DNA from: Neptuniibacter victor
GTDB lineage: Bacteria > Pseudomonadota > Gammaproteobacteria > Pseudomonadales > Balneatricaceae
DNA: 64,000 nt
NCBI GenBank assembly: GCA_027943745.1
Contig: AP025763.1
Span: forward strand, 3,410,001 to 3,474,000
Direction of reading: 5' to 3'
Position numbers and translations under genes: made by a program. This document shows positions 8,608-17,030 of the stretch, piece after piece; position 1 is the stretch's first letter; every line of letters begins with the position of its first letter. The notes under the pieces were generated by a model. That model made no database searches. It was given only the letters and a program-made list of their open reading frames with translations, and was not told where the DNA came from.

Positions 8608-10746
8608 ATGTCTCAAGTAATAGAAGTTGACGGCCAAGCTTTGCTTGAAAAATATGGCAATGGTGCTCCGCGTAAACAGCGATTAAGAAAAAATGTTCAG
8701 CTGCTTTTCTTAGGATTGTCAGCGGAAGAAACAGCCCCCCTAATCACTTTGCTTAGAACCTCACGAATATCTCCCAGAGGCAAGCAGGTCAATACAGAAC
8801 AAGAGTTCTTAGACGCTCTGAGTGAGCGTTCTTGGGACTTAGTGCTTTGCACTATAGACAGAGGCGAATTCACATCTAAACAAGCGATAAGCCATCTGAA
8901 GCGGCTTGACAAAGACATACCGGTTATTCAAATCATTCCTAGCTCAGATAGCCATCTACTTCTACAGGGCCTTAAAAACCATATACAAGCCGTTGTGCCC
9001 TTGGATGAAAAAGAACTCGTCCTAATCAATATCCGACGCGAACTTGACCACTTAGATTATCGCAGGCGTCTACGTATTGCTGAAGCATCACTCGCCGAAG
9101 CTGAAAAGCGCTCTCAACAACTGATGCAAAGCTCCAAAAACGCCATCACTTGCTGTGAAGATGGCAAACTGGTCTTTATTAACGATAGCTTTCTTGATCT
9201 TTTTGGCTTTGAGAGTAAAGAGCAGGTACTTGGAAAAGCGCTATCCGATTTCTTCGTATTCGAAGATAGACATGAGCTAACGGAGCAACTTAATGCACTT
9301 CACTCTGAGCACCTAAGCGAACTTTTACTGCAACTGAGCGCTCAACGAAGCGATCGTTCTGAATTCACCGCTAACTTAGAACTGTCACCTATTGATCTCA
9401 ACGGCTCTGATGGCGTACGTGCACTGTTTCGAGTTGACGACCATCATGTTGGTCACCTTTTGAATGAAGACCTCGATTACATTTCCGGCTTATTTAATAA
9501 AACCCATCTACAAAAACAACTAGAACAAATCACACAAAAAGCATTACGCGGCGGCAATGACTGTTCTTTAATCTATATAGAGTTGGATCAGCTTGAACAG
9601 GTTCGCGCAAAATTAGGCCACGAAGGCAGCGACCAGCTGGTAAGAGAGATATCAACCCTCTTACGTAAAACAGTTAATAAAGCCCACCTGCTCACCCATC
9701 CTGAAGAAAACGCTTTCGTCATCGTCTTCAAAGATCCAAATGTAGAGAAAGCTCAACAGTTTGCTGAGAAGCTTTGCAGCTCAATCGCAAAAACGCACTC
9801 GACGACTGCGGGCATGGAAGTACAATCGACATGCTCAATAGGCATCACCGTCATCAACGATAGTACGCCTCCGCAAGACGAATTATTAAGTCGGGCGAAA
9901 TCGGCAATAACTACACTCCGAGAAGAAACAAAGGGCGGTAATGGCGTAAAATTGCACATCCCTGAAGCGGCTATCAATGAAGAACAAGAGGATGAGTTCG
10001 AAGAGATACATCGCCTGATTGAAGAGAAAGAATTCAAACTCCTCTATCAGCCCGTTGTTAACCTCATTTCAGAAGATCACTCTCAGCAGCACTACGAAGT
10101 ACTATTAAGGTTATTGAACGATGACCAGGGCGAGCTCTCCCCTAATGAGTTCATGAGTGCTATTGGCGATGCTGAAACTGCACTTAAAGTCGACCGCTGG
10201 GTTATCGAGCAAAGCCTAAAGCAGTTAAAACGCACCTTAAATGATAAGATCAAAAATACATTATTTATCAATATCTCAGCGCATGCGCTAAGCGATACTA
10301 AATTACTCACTTGGTTATCGGGTGTTTTACGCAAGAACAAGATTCCAGCAGAGCGCTTAGTTTTCCAAATTAGCGAATCTGACATTGCGATTTCGCCGCG
10401 CCAAGCGCAAGCATTTACCGAGAAGCTACATAAAATTCATTGCCGTGTTTGCATTAAACATTTTGGCAGTGCTCCCAATTCAGACGAAGTATTAGCGATG
10501 GTTCGCTCCAACTACGTCAAACTAGATGGCTCGTACATACAAGAGCTCGGGAAAAACCCCGAGCAAGACGAGCAGTTTTATAGCTTAGTCCAGCAACTTG
10601 CGAGCTTAGATAAAATCACAATTGCACCCTTAGTTGAAAACACAAAAGCGATGGCATCATTGTGGAAAGCTGGGGTTGATTACGTACAAGGCTTTTACTT
10701 ACAGCCACCGAAAGAAAATATGGATTACGACTTTTTCGCTGAATAG
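8608..10746 (+). CDS. FimX-like c-di-GMP effector (REC-like, PAS, degenerate GGDEF and EAL)
   Basis: A 712-residue cytoplasmic protein with the layout of Pseudomonas FimX, which binds c-di-GMP and promotes type IV pilus assembly and twitching. Domains in order: receiver-like region (about 28-150, without an obvious phosphoacceptor pocket), linker helix with AEKRSQQL, PAS (about 168-275), GGDEF-like (about 300-455) and EAL-like (about 465-705). The GGDEF motif is replaced by HPEENAF, and EAL by EVL in YEVLLRLL. Where active phosphodiesterases have DDFGTG, this protein has KHFGSAP. It is therefore probably a binding protein, not an enzyme. It stands alone in plus orientation, with a terminator after it. 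Confidence 0.85.
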   Translation: MSQVIEVDGQALLEKYGNGAPRKQRLRKNVQLLFLGLSAEETAPLITLLRTSRISPRGKQVNTEQEFLDALSERSWDLVLCTIDRGEFTSKQAISHLKRLDKDIPVIQIIPSSDSHLLLQGLKNHIQAVVPLDEKELVLINIRRELDHLDYRRRLRIAEASLAEAEKRSQQLMQSSKNAITCCEDGKLVFINDSFLDLFGFESKEQVLGKALSDFFVFEDRHELTEQLNALHSEHLSELLLQLSAQRSDRSEFTANLELSPIDLNGSDGVRALFRVDDHHVGHLLNEDLDYISGLFNKTHLQKQLEQITQKALRGGNDCSLIYIELDQLEQVRAKLGHEGSDQLVREISTLLRKTVNKAHLLTHPEENAFVIVFKDPNVEKAQQFAEKLCSSIAKTHSTTAGMEVQSTCSIGITVINDSTPPQDELLSRAKSAITTLREETKGGNGVKLHIPEAAINEEQEDEFEEIHRLIEEKEFKLLYQPVVNLISEDHSQQHYEVLLRLLNDDQGELSPNEFMSAIGDAETALKVDRWVIEQSLKQLKRTLNDKIKNTLFINISAHALSDTKLLTWLSGVLRKNKIPAERLVFQISESDIAISPRQAQAFTEKLHKIHCRVCIKHFGSAPNSDEVLAMVRSNYVKLDGSYIQELGKNPEQDEQFYSLVQQLASLDKITIAPLVENTKAMASLWKAGVDYVQGFYLQPPKENMDYDFFAE

Positions 10747-10762
10747 TCTTTCAATTGAATAC

Positions 10763-10793
10763 AAAAAGGCCAGCTTTATAAGCTGGCCTTTTT
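10763..10793. terminator. Bidirectional terminator between fimX-like gene and serB
   Basis: Perfect 14-bp stem AAAAAGGCCAGCTT / AAGCTGGCCTTTTT with a 3-base TAT loop. It lies between two convergent genes, with A-run and T-run serving each direction. Confidence 0.92.
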
Positions 10794-10818
10794 GTATGCT
10801 GTAAGCGGCTCAATCAGA

Positions 10819-12048
10819 TTAACGATTAAGATCGCTCAAGGTGTCTCGATCTCTAAAGCCAATTAAGTAAAGAATGCCATCTAACCCTAATGTTGAAATC
10901 GCTTGTTTAGCGCTTTCCCGAACAAGCGGTTTAGCTCGAAAAGCTATACCGAGGCCGGCGATTGATAACATAGGAAGATCGTTCGCACCATCACCAACCG
11001 CAATCGTTTGTTCTAAGCGAATACCCTCTTTTTCAGCTATTTCACGTAGCAGTTCAGCTTTACGCTCACCATTAACCACCACGCCTTTTACTTCACCTGT
11101 GACTTTGCCTTCGCCATCAATATCAAGATCATTTGCGTAAACATAGTCAAAACCTAATTTTTTCTGGAGATGCGATGCAAAGTAATTAAATCCACCAGAT
11201 AAAATAGCTGTTTTAAATCCTAACGCTTTTAGATTTGAGACTAATTGTTCAGCTCCTTCAGTCATAGGCAAGCGCTCAGCAACATCATCTAAAACTGAAA
11301 CATCTAACCCCTTCAGAAGCGCCATACGGCGACGGAAGCTCTCATTAAAATCAATCTCACCGCGCATTGCGGCTTCAGTAATTTCAGATACTTGCTCACC
11401 TACACCGGCTTCTTTTGCTAGCTCATCAATCACTTCAGCTTCGATAAGCGTCGAGTCCATATCAAACACCACTAAGCGGCGATTTCTACGATAAATATTG
11501 TCTTCCTGAAAAGCGATATCGACATCAAGATCGCTTGCTGCCTTTAGGAATTCAGCACGAAGTGCTGCTGTGTCAGACGGCGCTCCACGAACCGAAAACT
11601 CAACACATGCTTTTGTTTGATTGGTGGTATCATCAAGACTAATACGACCTGAAAGGCGATTAATATTATCGATATTCAAACTATGGTTAGCAGCAATTTC
11701 AGCTACACGCGCTATGTGTGCGGAGCTTAGTTTGCGTGAGAGTAGTGTAATAATGTGCCTAGACTTACCTTGGCCATCAACCCAGCTCTCATAGTTGCCC
11801 TCTTCTACCGGTTGAAAGCGAATATTCATATTGAGCTCATGGGCTTTAAATAAGATATCGCGTAACAGAGGGGATGATTCCGCAGCTTTAGGAACCTCGA
11901 TTAAAATACCTAACGACAGCGTATCGTGAATTACCGCCTGCCCTATATCCAAAATATTGATCTGGTATTGAGCAAGAATAGTCGTTATTGCAGATGTAAC
12001 TCCGGGCTTATCTTCACCCGAAATATTGAGCAAAATAATCTCTTTCAT
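10819..12048 (-). CDS. serB: Phosphoserine phosphatase
   Basis: Final step of serine synthesis: dephosphorylates L-phosphoserine. The 409-residue protein is the long Pseudomonas-type form with two N-terminal ACT-like domains (about 1-85 and 95-175) and a C-terminal HAD domain. HAD motif I is FDMDSTLIEAEVIDELA, motif II ILSGGFNYF, and motif IV VGDGANDLPML. The ACT regions suggest amino-acid control. It lies downstream of the secretion cluster on the same strand, 68 bases after a weak hairpin. Confidence 0.94.
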   Translation of the reverse strand: MKEIILLNISGEDKPGVTSAITTILAQYQINILDIGQAVIHDTLSLGILIEVPKAAESSPLLRDILFKAHELNMNIRFQPVEEGNYESWVDGQGKSRHIITLLSRKLSSAHIARVAEIAANHSLNIDNINRLSGRISLDDTTNQTKACVEFSVRGAPSDTAALRAEFLKAASDLDVDIAFQEDNIYRRNRRLVVFDMDSTLIEAEVIDELAKEAGVGEQVSEITEAAMRGEIDFNESFRRRMALLKGLDVSVLDDVAERLPMTEGAEQLVSNLKALGFKTAILSGGFNYFASHLQKKLGFDYVYANDLDIDGEGKVTGEVKGVVVNGERKAELLREIAEKEGIRLEQTIAVGDGANDLPMLSIAGLGIAFRAKPLVRESAKQAISTLGLDGILYLIGFRDRDTLSDLNR

Positions 12049-12095
12049 TAAAGCAGTTCCAGTGGAATCTCGTATTCGTGTAATTATAACAAAGC

Positions 12096-12109
12096 GGCCG
12101 AATCCGGCC
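12096..12109 (-). terminator. Possible terminator at the end of the secretion operon
   Basis: Minus-strand hairpin GGCCG-GATT-CGGCC followed by GCTTTGTTATAATT, between the small adaptor gene and serB. Short stem and broken T-run, so termination may be partial. Confidence 0.45.
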
Positions 12110-12116
12110 TATAGAA

Positions 12117-12890
12117 TCATTCTGTAATAGGCTTAAACTGAACTCTACACTTTAGCCCTGCAGGCAAAGCCTGCCCCTTATTGGGTAGTAATATCCTAAC
12201 AGCAAAAGTGCTACTCGCTGCATCAATCAAAGGGTCCACCAAATGCACCTTGCCATCATAGCCTTGGCTTAACGCACCCTCAGGGTATAAAGTCACCACC
12301 ATCCCTTTGTCTATCTGCCCATAAAACTCTGAGCGCATAACCACTTCAGCATGCAGAGGATCTAATGAAACAATCTTCATAAAAGGTTCTTCATCAACCA
12401 ATTCACCTGGCTCAAGGTAACGTTCTACCACCACACCTGAAATTGGGCTTTTTGTCTCACGTTGCTTTAAACGCACATACGATTCACGCGCAAGTAGCTC
12501 TGCCAAACGTTGCTCTGTCAGCATCTCATCTCGCTCATGATCAGATAGCAGGCCTTTTTTATACAACACCTCATTACGTTTTACTTTACGTTTAGCAAAT
12601 TCAACTTTGGCTCTTGCCGTTTCCAGAGCCGCTCGTTCGACACGGGAGCTAAGTGAAATTAGCACTTGTCCTTTTTTAACTCTATCCCCTCTCTGCACCG
12701 TTACCTTTTCTAGTACGCCGGTCACCTCACTGCTAAGTTCAACCTCCTTACTAGGCTCTAACAAGCAGCTTAATGCTCCGTCATCAAACACAGAGTATTC
12801 CAATGCGGGCTCAATCGGGGTTTCCGCCCACGCCACGTTCGATATAAAAAACAAACCGGCTAAGGTAGGGAAGAGAAACTTCATGTTCAA
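12117..12890 (-). CDS. Periplasmic adaptor (HlyD/RND membrane-fusion type)
   Basis: 257-residue exported protein with a signal peptide (about 1-22, cleavage after AWA) and no further membrane segment. It has a lipoyl-like half (VTGVLEKVTVQRGDRVKKGQ), a short charged alpha-hairpin (about 85-140), a second lipoyl half (SPISGVVVERYLEPGELV) and a beta-barrel tail. Membrane-fusion proteins of this shape bridge inner-membrane machines to TolC. Here it is the last gene of a chain of two HlyD fusions and a SecA-like ATPase, starting 5 bases after the SecA-like stop. No RND or ABC pump is encoded beside it, so it probably serves the local export system. Confidence 0.85.
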   Translation of the reverse strand: MNMKFLFPTLAGLFFISNVAWAETPIEPALEYSVFDDGALSCLLEPSKEVELSSEVTGVLEKVTVQRGDRVKKGQVLISLSSRVERAALETARAKVEFAKRKVKRNEVLYKKGLLSDHERDEMLTEQRLAELLARESYVRLKQRETKSPISGVVVERYLEPGELVDEEPFMKIVSLDPLHAEVVMRSEFYGQIDKGMVVTLYPEGALSQGYDGKVHLVDPLIDAASSTFAVRILLPNKGQALPAGLKCRVQFKPITE

Positions 12891-12895
12891 ATATC

Positions 12896-14884
12896 CTATA
12901 TTTTACTGCTAGTGAACGAGAGGACCTCTCGTTGGCGTTCATCCGCTTTTAGCAACTCAGCACGAATACGCGCGTGCTCTGCCTCTAACTGTTTTTGGGC
13001 TCGTCTCATCAAAGTAAACATCAAGGCTCGGATCACAAAACTGGGAAGTGGCAAGCGTAAAATCACTCTCATCCAATTCACATATGTCTGTGTGAGAATC
13101 GTATCATCTAGGGAAAGAATGACTTCGAAGCTCCCTTGATCCCCCTGCCGAGCACTACGCCCTTCTAACTGTCGATCTATACGAGATGCTTCATGCAACT
13201 CCGTAAGGATAACATGTAACCCCCCTGCCGCTTCTACATCATCCTGCAGTTTTATATCGGTCCCTCGACCAGCCATATTCGTAGCAATAGTCACCGCACC
13301 AGATACACCCGCTTGAGAAACAATTTCCGCCTCTTGCTCATCTTGCTTAGCATTTAATAATTGATGCTGAATATTCGCAGAGGATAGTTTTTCACTTAAA
13401 AGCTCTGAGGCTGCAACGGAGTGAGTACCTACCAAAATCGGACGCCCCTCCCCATGCAGTTTAGTGATACGTTGCAAGACCTTCTTCCATTTCTGGTCTT
13501 CACTTTTAAGCACCCAGCGCCCTAAACGTTTACGCGCACTCGGCTTATTAGTAGGAATAAAGACAACAGGTAAGGCGTATACACTCCACAGTTCTTGCAC
13601 GACCTCTTTCGCCGTACCCGTCATACCGCCTAAGTGGTGATAAAAACGGAAAAAGTTCTGAAAACTAATTTTCGCCAATGTCTCTCTTGGCTTAGACAGC
13701 TCGCAATCTTCTTTTATCTCAATAAGTTGATGCAAGCCTCTTTCCCAGGTCCGGTCAGCCATCACCCGCCCTGTATGCTCATCAACAATCATTATTTTTC
13801 CATCATCAACAAGATAATGCTTATCACGATCAAATAGGTGCAATGCCGTCAATGCTTGATGCACAAGCTCTAAGCAACGTACTCGACCGACCCAAAAAGG
13901 TCCAAGCCCATCAGTCCGCTCAAGCACTTCTTGCTCCCCTTCGTCCGTATATTCCAGACGATGCTCCCTAGCAATCACTTTATAATGCGTAATTTTTTCC
14001 AGGCCTCTAGCGATAGACATCGCCTGCTGATACACCAGCAATTGATCTTCTTGATCAATTTCAGGGCCTGAAATAATTAAAGGAGTACGCGCTTCGTCCA
14101 GTAAAACACTGTCGGCTTCATCAACAATTGCAAAGTGCAATCCTCTCAGCATAAGCTGATCTAACATCTCCTGATTGCCTTTTAAACGCTCTGAATGCCG
14201 ATGCAATTGATGGTCTTTACCCGCCAACAATATACTGTCTTTAAGATAATCAAACACAAGCTCCTTGTTGGTGCAGTAAACAACATCTTTGGCGTAAATA
14301 TCCCTGCGTTCTTGTGGGCTTAAGCCATGAACAATCACGCCCAAGCTTAATCCCAACGCTTCATACACTGGTGCCATCTCTTCCGCATCACGCGCGGTTA
14401 AATAGTCATTTACCGTAACAACATGAACCGGAATCCCCGCCATCGCAGCAGTCGCAGCAGATAAGGTCGCAGTAAGGGTTTTACCCTCTCCCGTCTGCAT
14501 TTCAGCAATATTGCCATGAAACATTGCCAAACCACCCAGCAATTGGCTATCAAAATGCCTCATCCCCAGTGTACGTCCCGAAACCTCTCTGATCAGAGCA
14601 AAGCTCTTTACTAGTAGAGGATCGCTAACTCCGCCTTTACGGAGAGCCTGTTGCAACTCTTGGCGATATTTATATAGCTCAGTATCTGATAACGGGTAAA
14701 GCGTTTCTCCCTCTTTACGGATCGGATTGAGAAAACGCCTATAAAGCGATAAAGAGGAACGAATGGGTCGAGAACATAATGATGCAATTTTTCGCGACCA
14801 TCTCTCAAGCCCACTGACTTTATGCAGGTGTTTTTGAGGTCTTTCAATAACACTATCAGGTAAACAAAGAGGGCGTTTATACAT
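12896..14884 (-). CDS. SecA-like translocase ATPase, shortened
   Basis: A SecA paralogue of 662 residues, against about 900 for housekeeping SecA. The motor core is intact: QTGEGKT Walker A (130-136), VDEAD Walker B (254-258), EARTPLIISG, TNMAGRGTDI (535-544), and the arginine-finger region EGRSARQGDQG. The preprotein cross-linking region lies at about 275-410. After about residue 600 only part of the helical scaffold remains: the helical wing, most of the scaffold and the zinc-binding SecB-interacting tail are absent. The N-terminus (1-60) is basic and not SecA-like. The start overlaps the M50-HlyD stop by 8 bases, showing tight coupling. I infer it drives export of the giant protein, possibly without or beside SecYEG. 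Confidence 0.9.
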   Translation of the reverse strand: MYKRPLCLPDSVIERPQKHLHKVSGLERWSRKIASLCSRPIRSSLSLYRRFLNPIRKEGETLYPLSDTELYKYRQELQQALRKGGVSDPLLVKSFALIREVSGRTLGMRHFDSQLLGGLAMFHGNIAEMQTGEGKTLTATLSAATAAMAGIPVHVVTVNDYLTARDAEEMAPVYEALGLSLGVIVHGLSPQERRDIYAKDVVYCTNKELVFDYLKDSILLAGKDHQLHRHSERLKGNQEMLDQLMLRGLHFAIVDEADSVLLDEARTPLIISGPEIDQEDQLLVYQQAMSIARGLEKITHYKVIAREHRLEYTDEGEQEVLERTDGLGPFWVGRVRCLELVHQALTALHLFDRDKHYLVDDGKIMIVDEHTGRVMADRTWERGLHQLIEIKEDCELSKPRETLAKISFQNFFRFYHHLGGMTGTAKEVVQELWSVYALPVVFIPTNKPSARKRLGRWVLKSEDQKWKKVLQRITKLHGEGRPILVGTHSVAASELLSEKLSSANIQHQLLNAKQDEQEAEIVSQAGVSGAVTIATNMAGRGTDIKLQDDVEAAGGLHVILTELHEASRIDRQLEGRSARQGDQGSFEVILSLDDTILTQTYVNWMRVILRLPLPSFVIRALMFTLMRRAQKQLEAEHARIRAELLKADERQREVLSFTSSKI

Positions 14885-17018
14885 CGAACTGTCTCAAGAA
14901 AACACGCCTAACCGCTCGGTACCAACGATAAATAATGGGTTCAGGATCATGCTCAAATAAGACATAAACCCTTTCATCAAACCGGTTCTTGGGAGCATCA
15001 GGAACGGATAAATCCATTCGAAAATGCCCTCTGAAGCTTTTTAAACGTTCCCCTGCTTGGGGATCAGTGGCGATTTGCCCTCCCCCATCTACGCCTAAAA
15101 TAGAACTTGGCATATCTTGAGTAGATGCTGGCATTAAACGGATAATTTCGCCGGCATAACTTTGCTCTGGAGTAGCAACAAAGCGTAACTCTATCGTTCG
15201 AGTCTGGGACCTCACTAAATCAATATTGTCCTCAGGCACCAAGACAGTAACGGGTAAGTTTTTATAATCGATGACATAACCTATCATCTCCCCTCTTGTC
15301 AGATACTTACCAAGTAAACGACTAGAGCCTGGCACAATTAACTCGCCAGCTAACGAGCTATAAACGTTAACGCCTAACAAGCGTTCTTTGGCCCTCTGAT
15401 ATTCTCGCTCGATGAACTGTAACTCTTCACGTAAAATTTCAGAGGCGGCTCGATCTCGTAAGCTAGAAGCTAAACGAATTTTAGCCTCATTAACCTGTGA
15501 TTCCAGCACACTCACTCTTGCTGCTAAATCAGGCGCATTTAAGGTCAACAATAAAGTCCCCTCTTCTATAAAGCTGCCTGACTGAGCCTCCACACTGCTA
15601 ACAAAACCTGCAATTTCAGTACGAACATACGCTTGCTGCGGTACCCACAACACACCTTCGGCTTTTGTTTTATAGGGAGCTGGCACAATAAATAGGCAAG
15701 CCATAATTAAAACAAATAAAGCGCCACTGACAATAAAAATACGCATACGCCGAGACCGAAGCTGCGGGTCAGTAATAGGTTTAGTAACTGTTTTTACAAT
15801 AGGCATAAGCAAAGTTAACCATATAGACCAGATAGCAAGTAGGCTACCAATAATAAAATATTGAGACGCAACAAATAGCGCGATAGCCACCATAACAATT
15901 AAACGATAGATATATGCTGCAATAGAATACCCGGTGAGCCAAATGGCTTCTCCACGGCTATTAGCCGCCGGTGTCAAATTAGGCACTGAAAACAAGTAAT
16001 GCTTTGCCAAGTAAGCCACCTGAGCATTCCCTTTCGCGCCAAGGTTTGGAATTTCGATAAAATCAGCTAGTACATAGTAAGCGTCGAAACGGAGCAGAGG
16101 ATTACCGTTAAACAACACGGTCGAAAATCCGCCGATGAGCATCGTATTAAACGCGACTGAACGCACTATGCCCGGCTCAGCCAAACTCCAAACGATCATT
16201 GCCAAGGCGGCTAAAAAAACCTCCATTAGGATACCCGCGGCACCTACTAACATACGTTGGTATTTATTTCGAAACGAAGAGGCCGCTGATGCATCCACGT
16301 AGGGTACAGGGAACATAACCAGCAACATGATCCCTACTTCGTGCACTTCGCCCCCCCACCGCTTCACGGCATACGCATGTCCGAGTTCATGAACAATTTT
16401 GACAAAAGGGTAAACGAGTGCAATTAAAAGAAGATTCTCTAACGCTAAGATTCGGTCACTAACATTCTCTGTTAAGCCATCCCAATTGATGACAGCAAGC
16501 GTCAAACCCAATGATATGACGACTAGCCACAAAACCAGACCAAACCAAGAATAAATAGGCCGCAGGTATTTCATTGTTGCCGCCAGAAACGGCTCAGGAT
16601 CTAACAGAGGAATACGGATACTTAGGGGAGACTTTAACTGCTGAAGCAGCTTTTTATTCTGGTCTTCACGTCTACGTGTTTGCAGCTCTTCAATATCCGG
16701 CAGAATATCGGATTGAATGACATTCGCTTTATTTAACTGCGCTACAAGTTGAATAATTTCGTCTTGTGTTGGCATTCCATCACCAAGACGAATACAGGCA
16801 AGATCCCAAATTTCTTGTAATGTGAGACGGCCATCCATTAAACCTATAATTTGATATGCTTCAGGCGTAAAACGCTGAAATTGACCCGTCACATGGTCTT
16901 GCAGTACATACCAAACCTTCCCTCTATAAATGTGCCGGTGAATAACTGCATGCTTGCGTAAGCGCACGGTGAGTTCAGCTACGCGGTACCACGATGTACT
17001 AAAAAGAGATGCTGACAT
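14877..17018 (-). CDS. PqqD-like / M50 metalloprotease / HlyD fusion protein
   Basis: 713-residue inner-membrane protein joining three modules. Residues about 24-105 resemble PqqD or a RiPP-recognition fold (GQFQRFTPEAYQIIGLMDG, then LTLQEIWDLA). Residues about 155-440 form a polytopic M50 site-2-protease-like domain with HELGH (210-214) and the second zinc motif NPLLRFDAYY (Asn306-Asp312). Residues about 450-705 form a HlyD-type lipoyl and barrel region (VLWVPQQAYVRTEIAGFVSS). Similar PqqD-M50 proteins accompany exported peptides. It follows the GAF-HlyD gene by 12 bases and overlaps the SecA-like gene. Likely role, inferred: bind and cut the leader of the giant protein and pass it to the channel. 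Confidence 0.88.
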   Translation of the reverse strand: MSASLFSTSWYRVAELTVRLRKHAVIHRHIYRGKVWYVLQDHVTGQFQRFTPEAYQIIGLMDGRLTLQEIWDLACIRLGDGMPTQDEIIQLVAQLNKANVIQSDILPDIEELQTRRREDQNKKLLQQLKSPLSIRIPLLDPEPFLAATMKYLRPIYSWFGLVLWLVVISLGLTLAVINWDGLTENVSDRILALENLLLIALVYPFVKIVHELGHAYAVKRWGGEVHEVGIMLLVMFPVPYVDASAASSFRNKYQRMLVGAAGILMEVFLAALAMIVWSLAEPGIVRSVAFNTMLIGGFSTVLFNGNPLLRFDAYYVLADFIEIPNLGAKGNAQVAYLAKHYLFSVPNLTPAANSRGEAIWLTGYSIAAYIYRLIVMVAIALFVASQYFIIGSLLAIWSIWLTLLMPIVKTVTKPITDPQLRSRRMRIFIVSGALFVLIMACLFIVPAPYKTKAEGVLWVPQQAYVRTEIAGFVSSVEAQSGSFIEEGTLLLTLNAPDLAARVSVLESQVNEAKIRLASSLRDRAASEILREELQFIEREYQRAKERLLGVNVYSSLAGELIVPGSSRLLGKYLTRGEMIGYVIDYKNLPVTVLVPEDNIDLVRSQTRTIELRFVATPEQSYAGEIIRLMPASTQDMPSSILGVDGGGQIATDPQAGERLKSFRGHFRMDLSVPDAPKNRFDERVYVLFEHDPEPIIYRWYRAVRRVFLRQFDV

Positions 17019-17030
17019 GAATCTCTCCTA

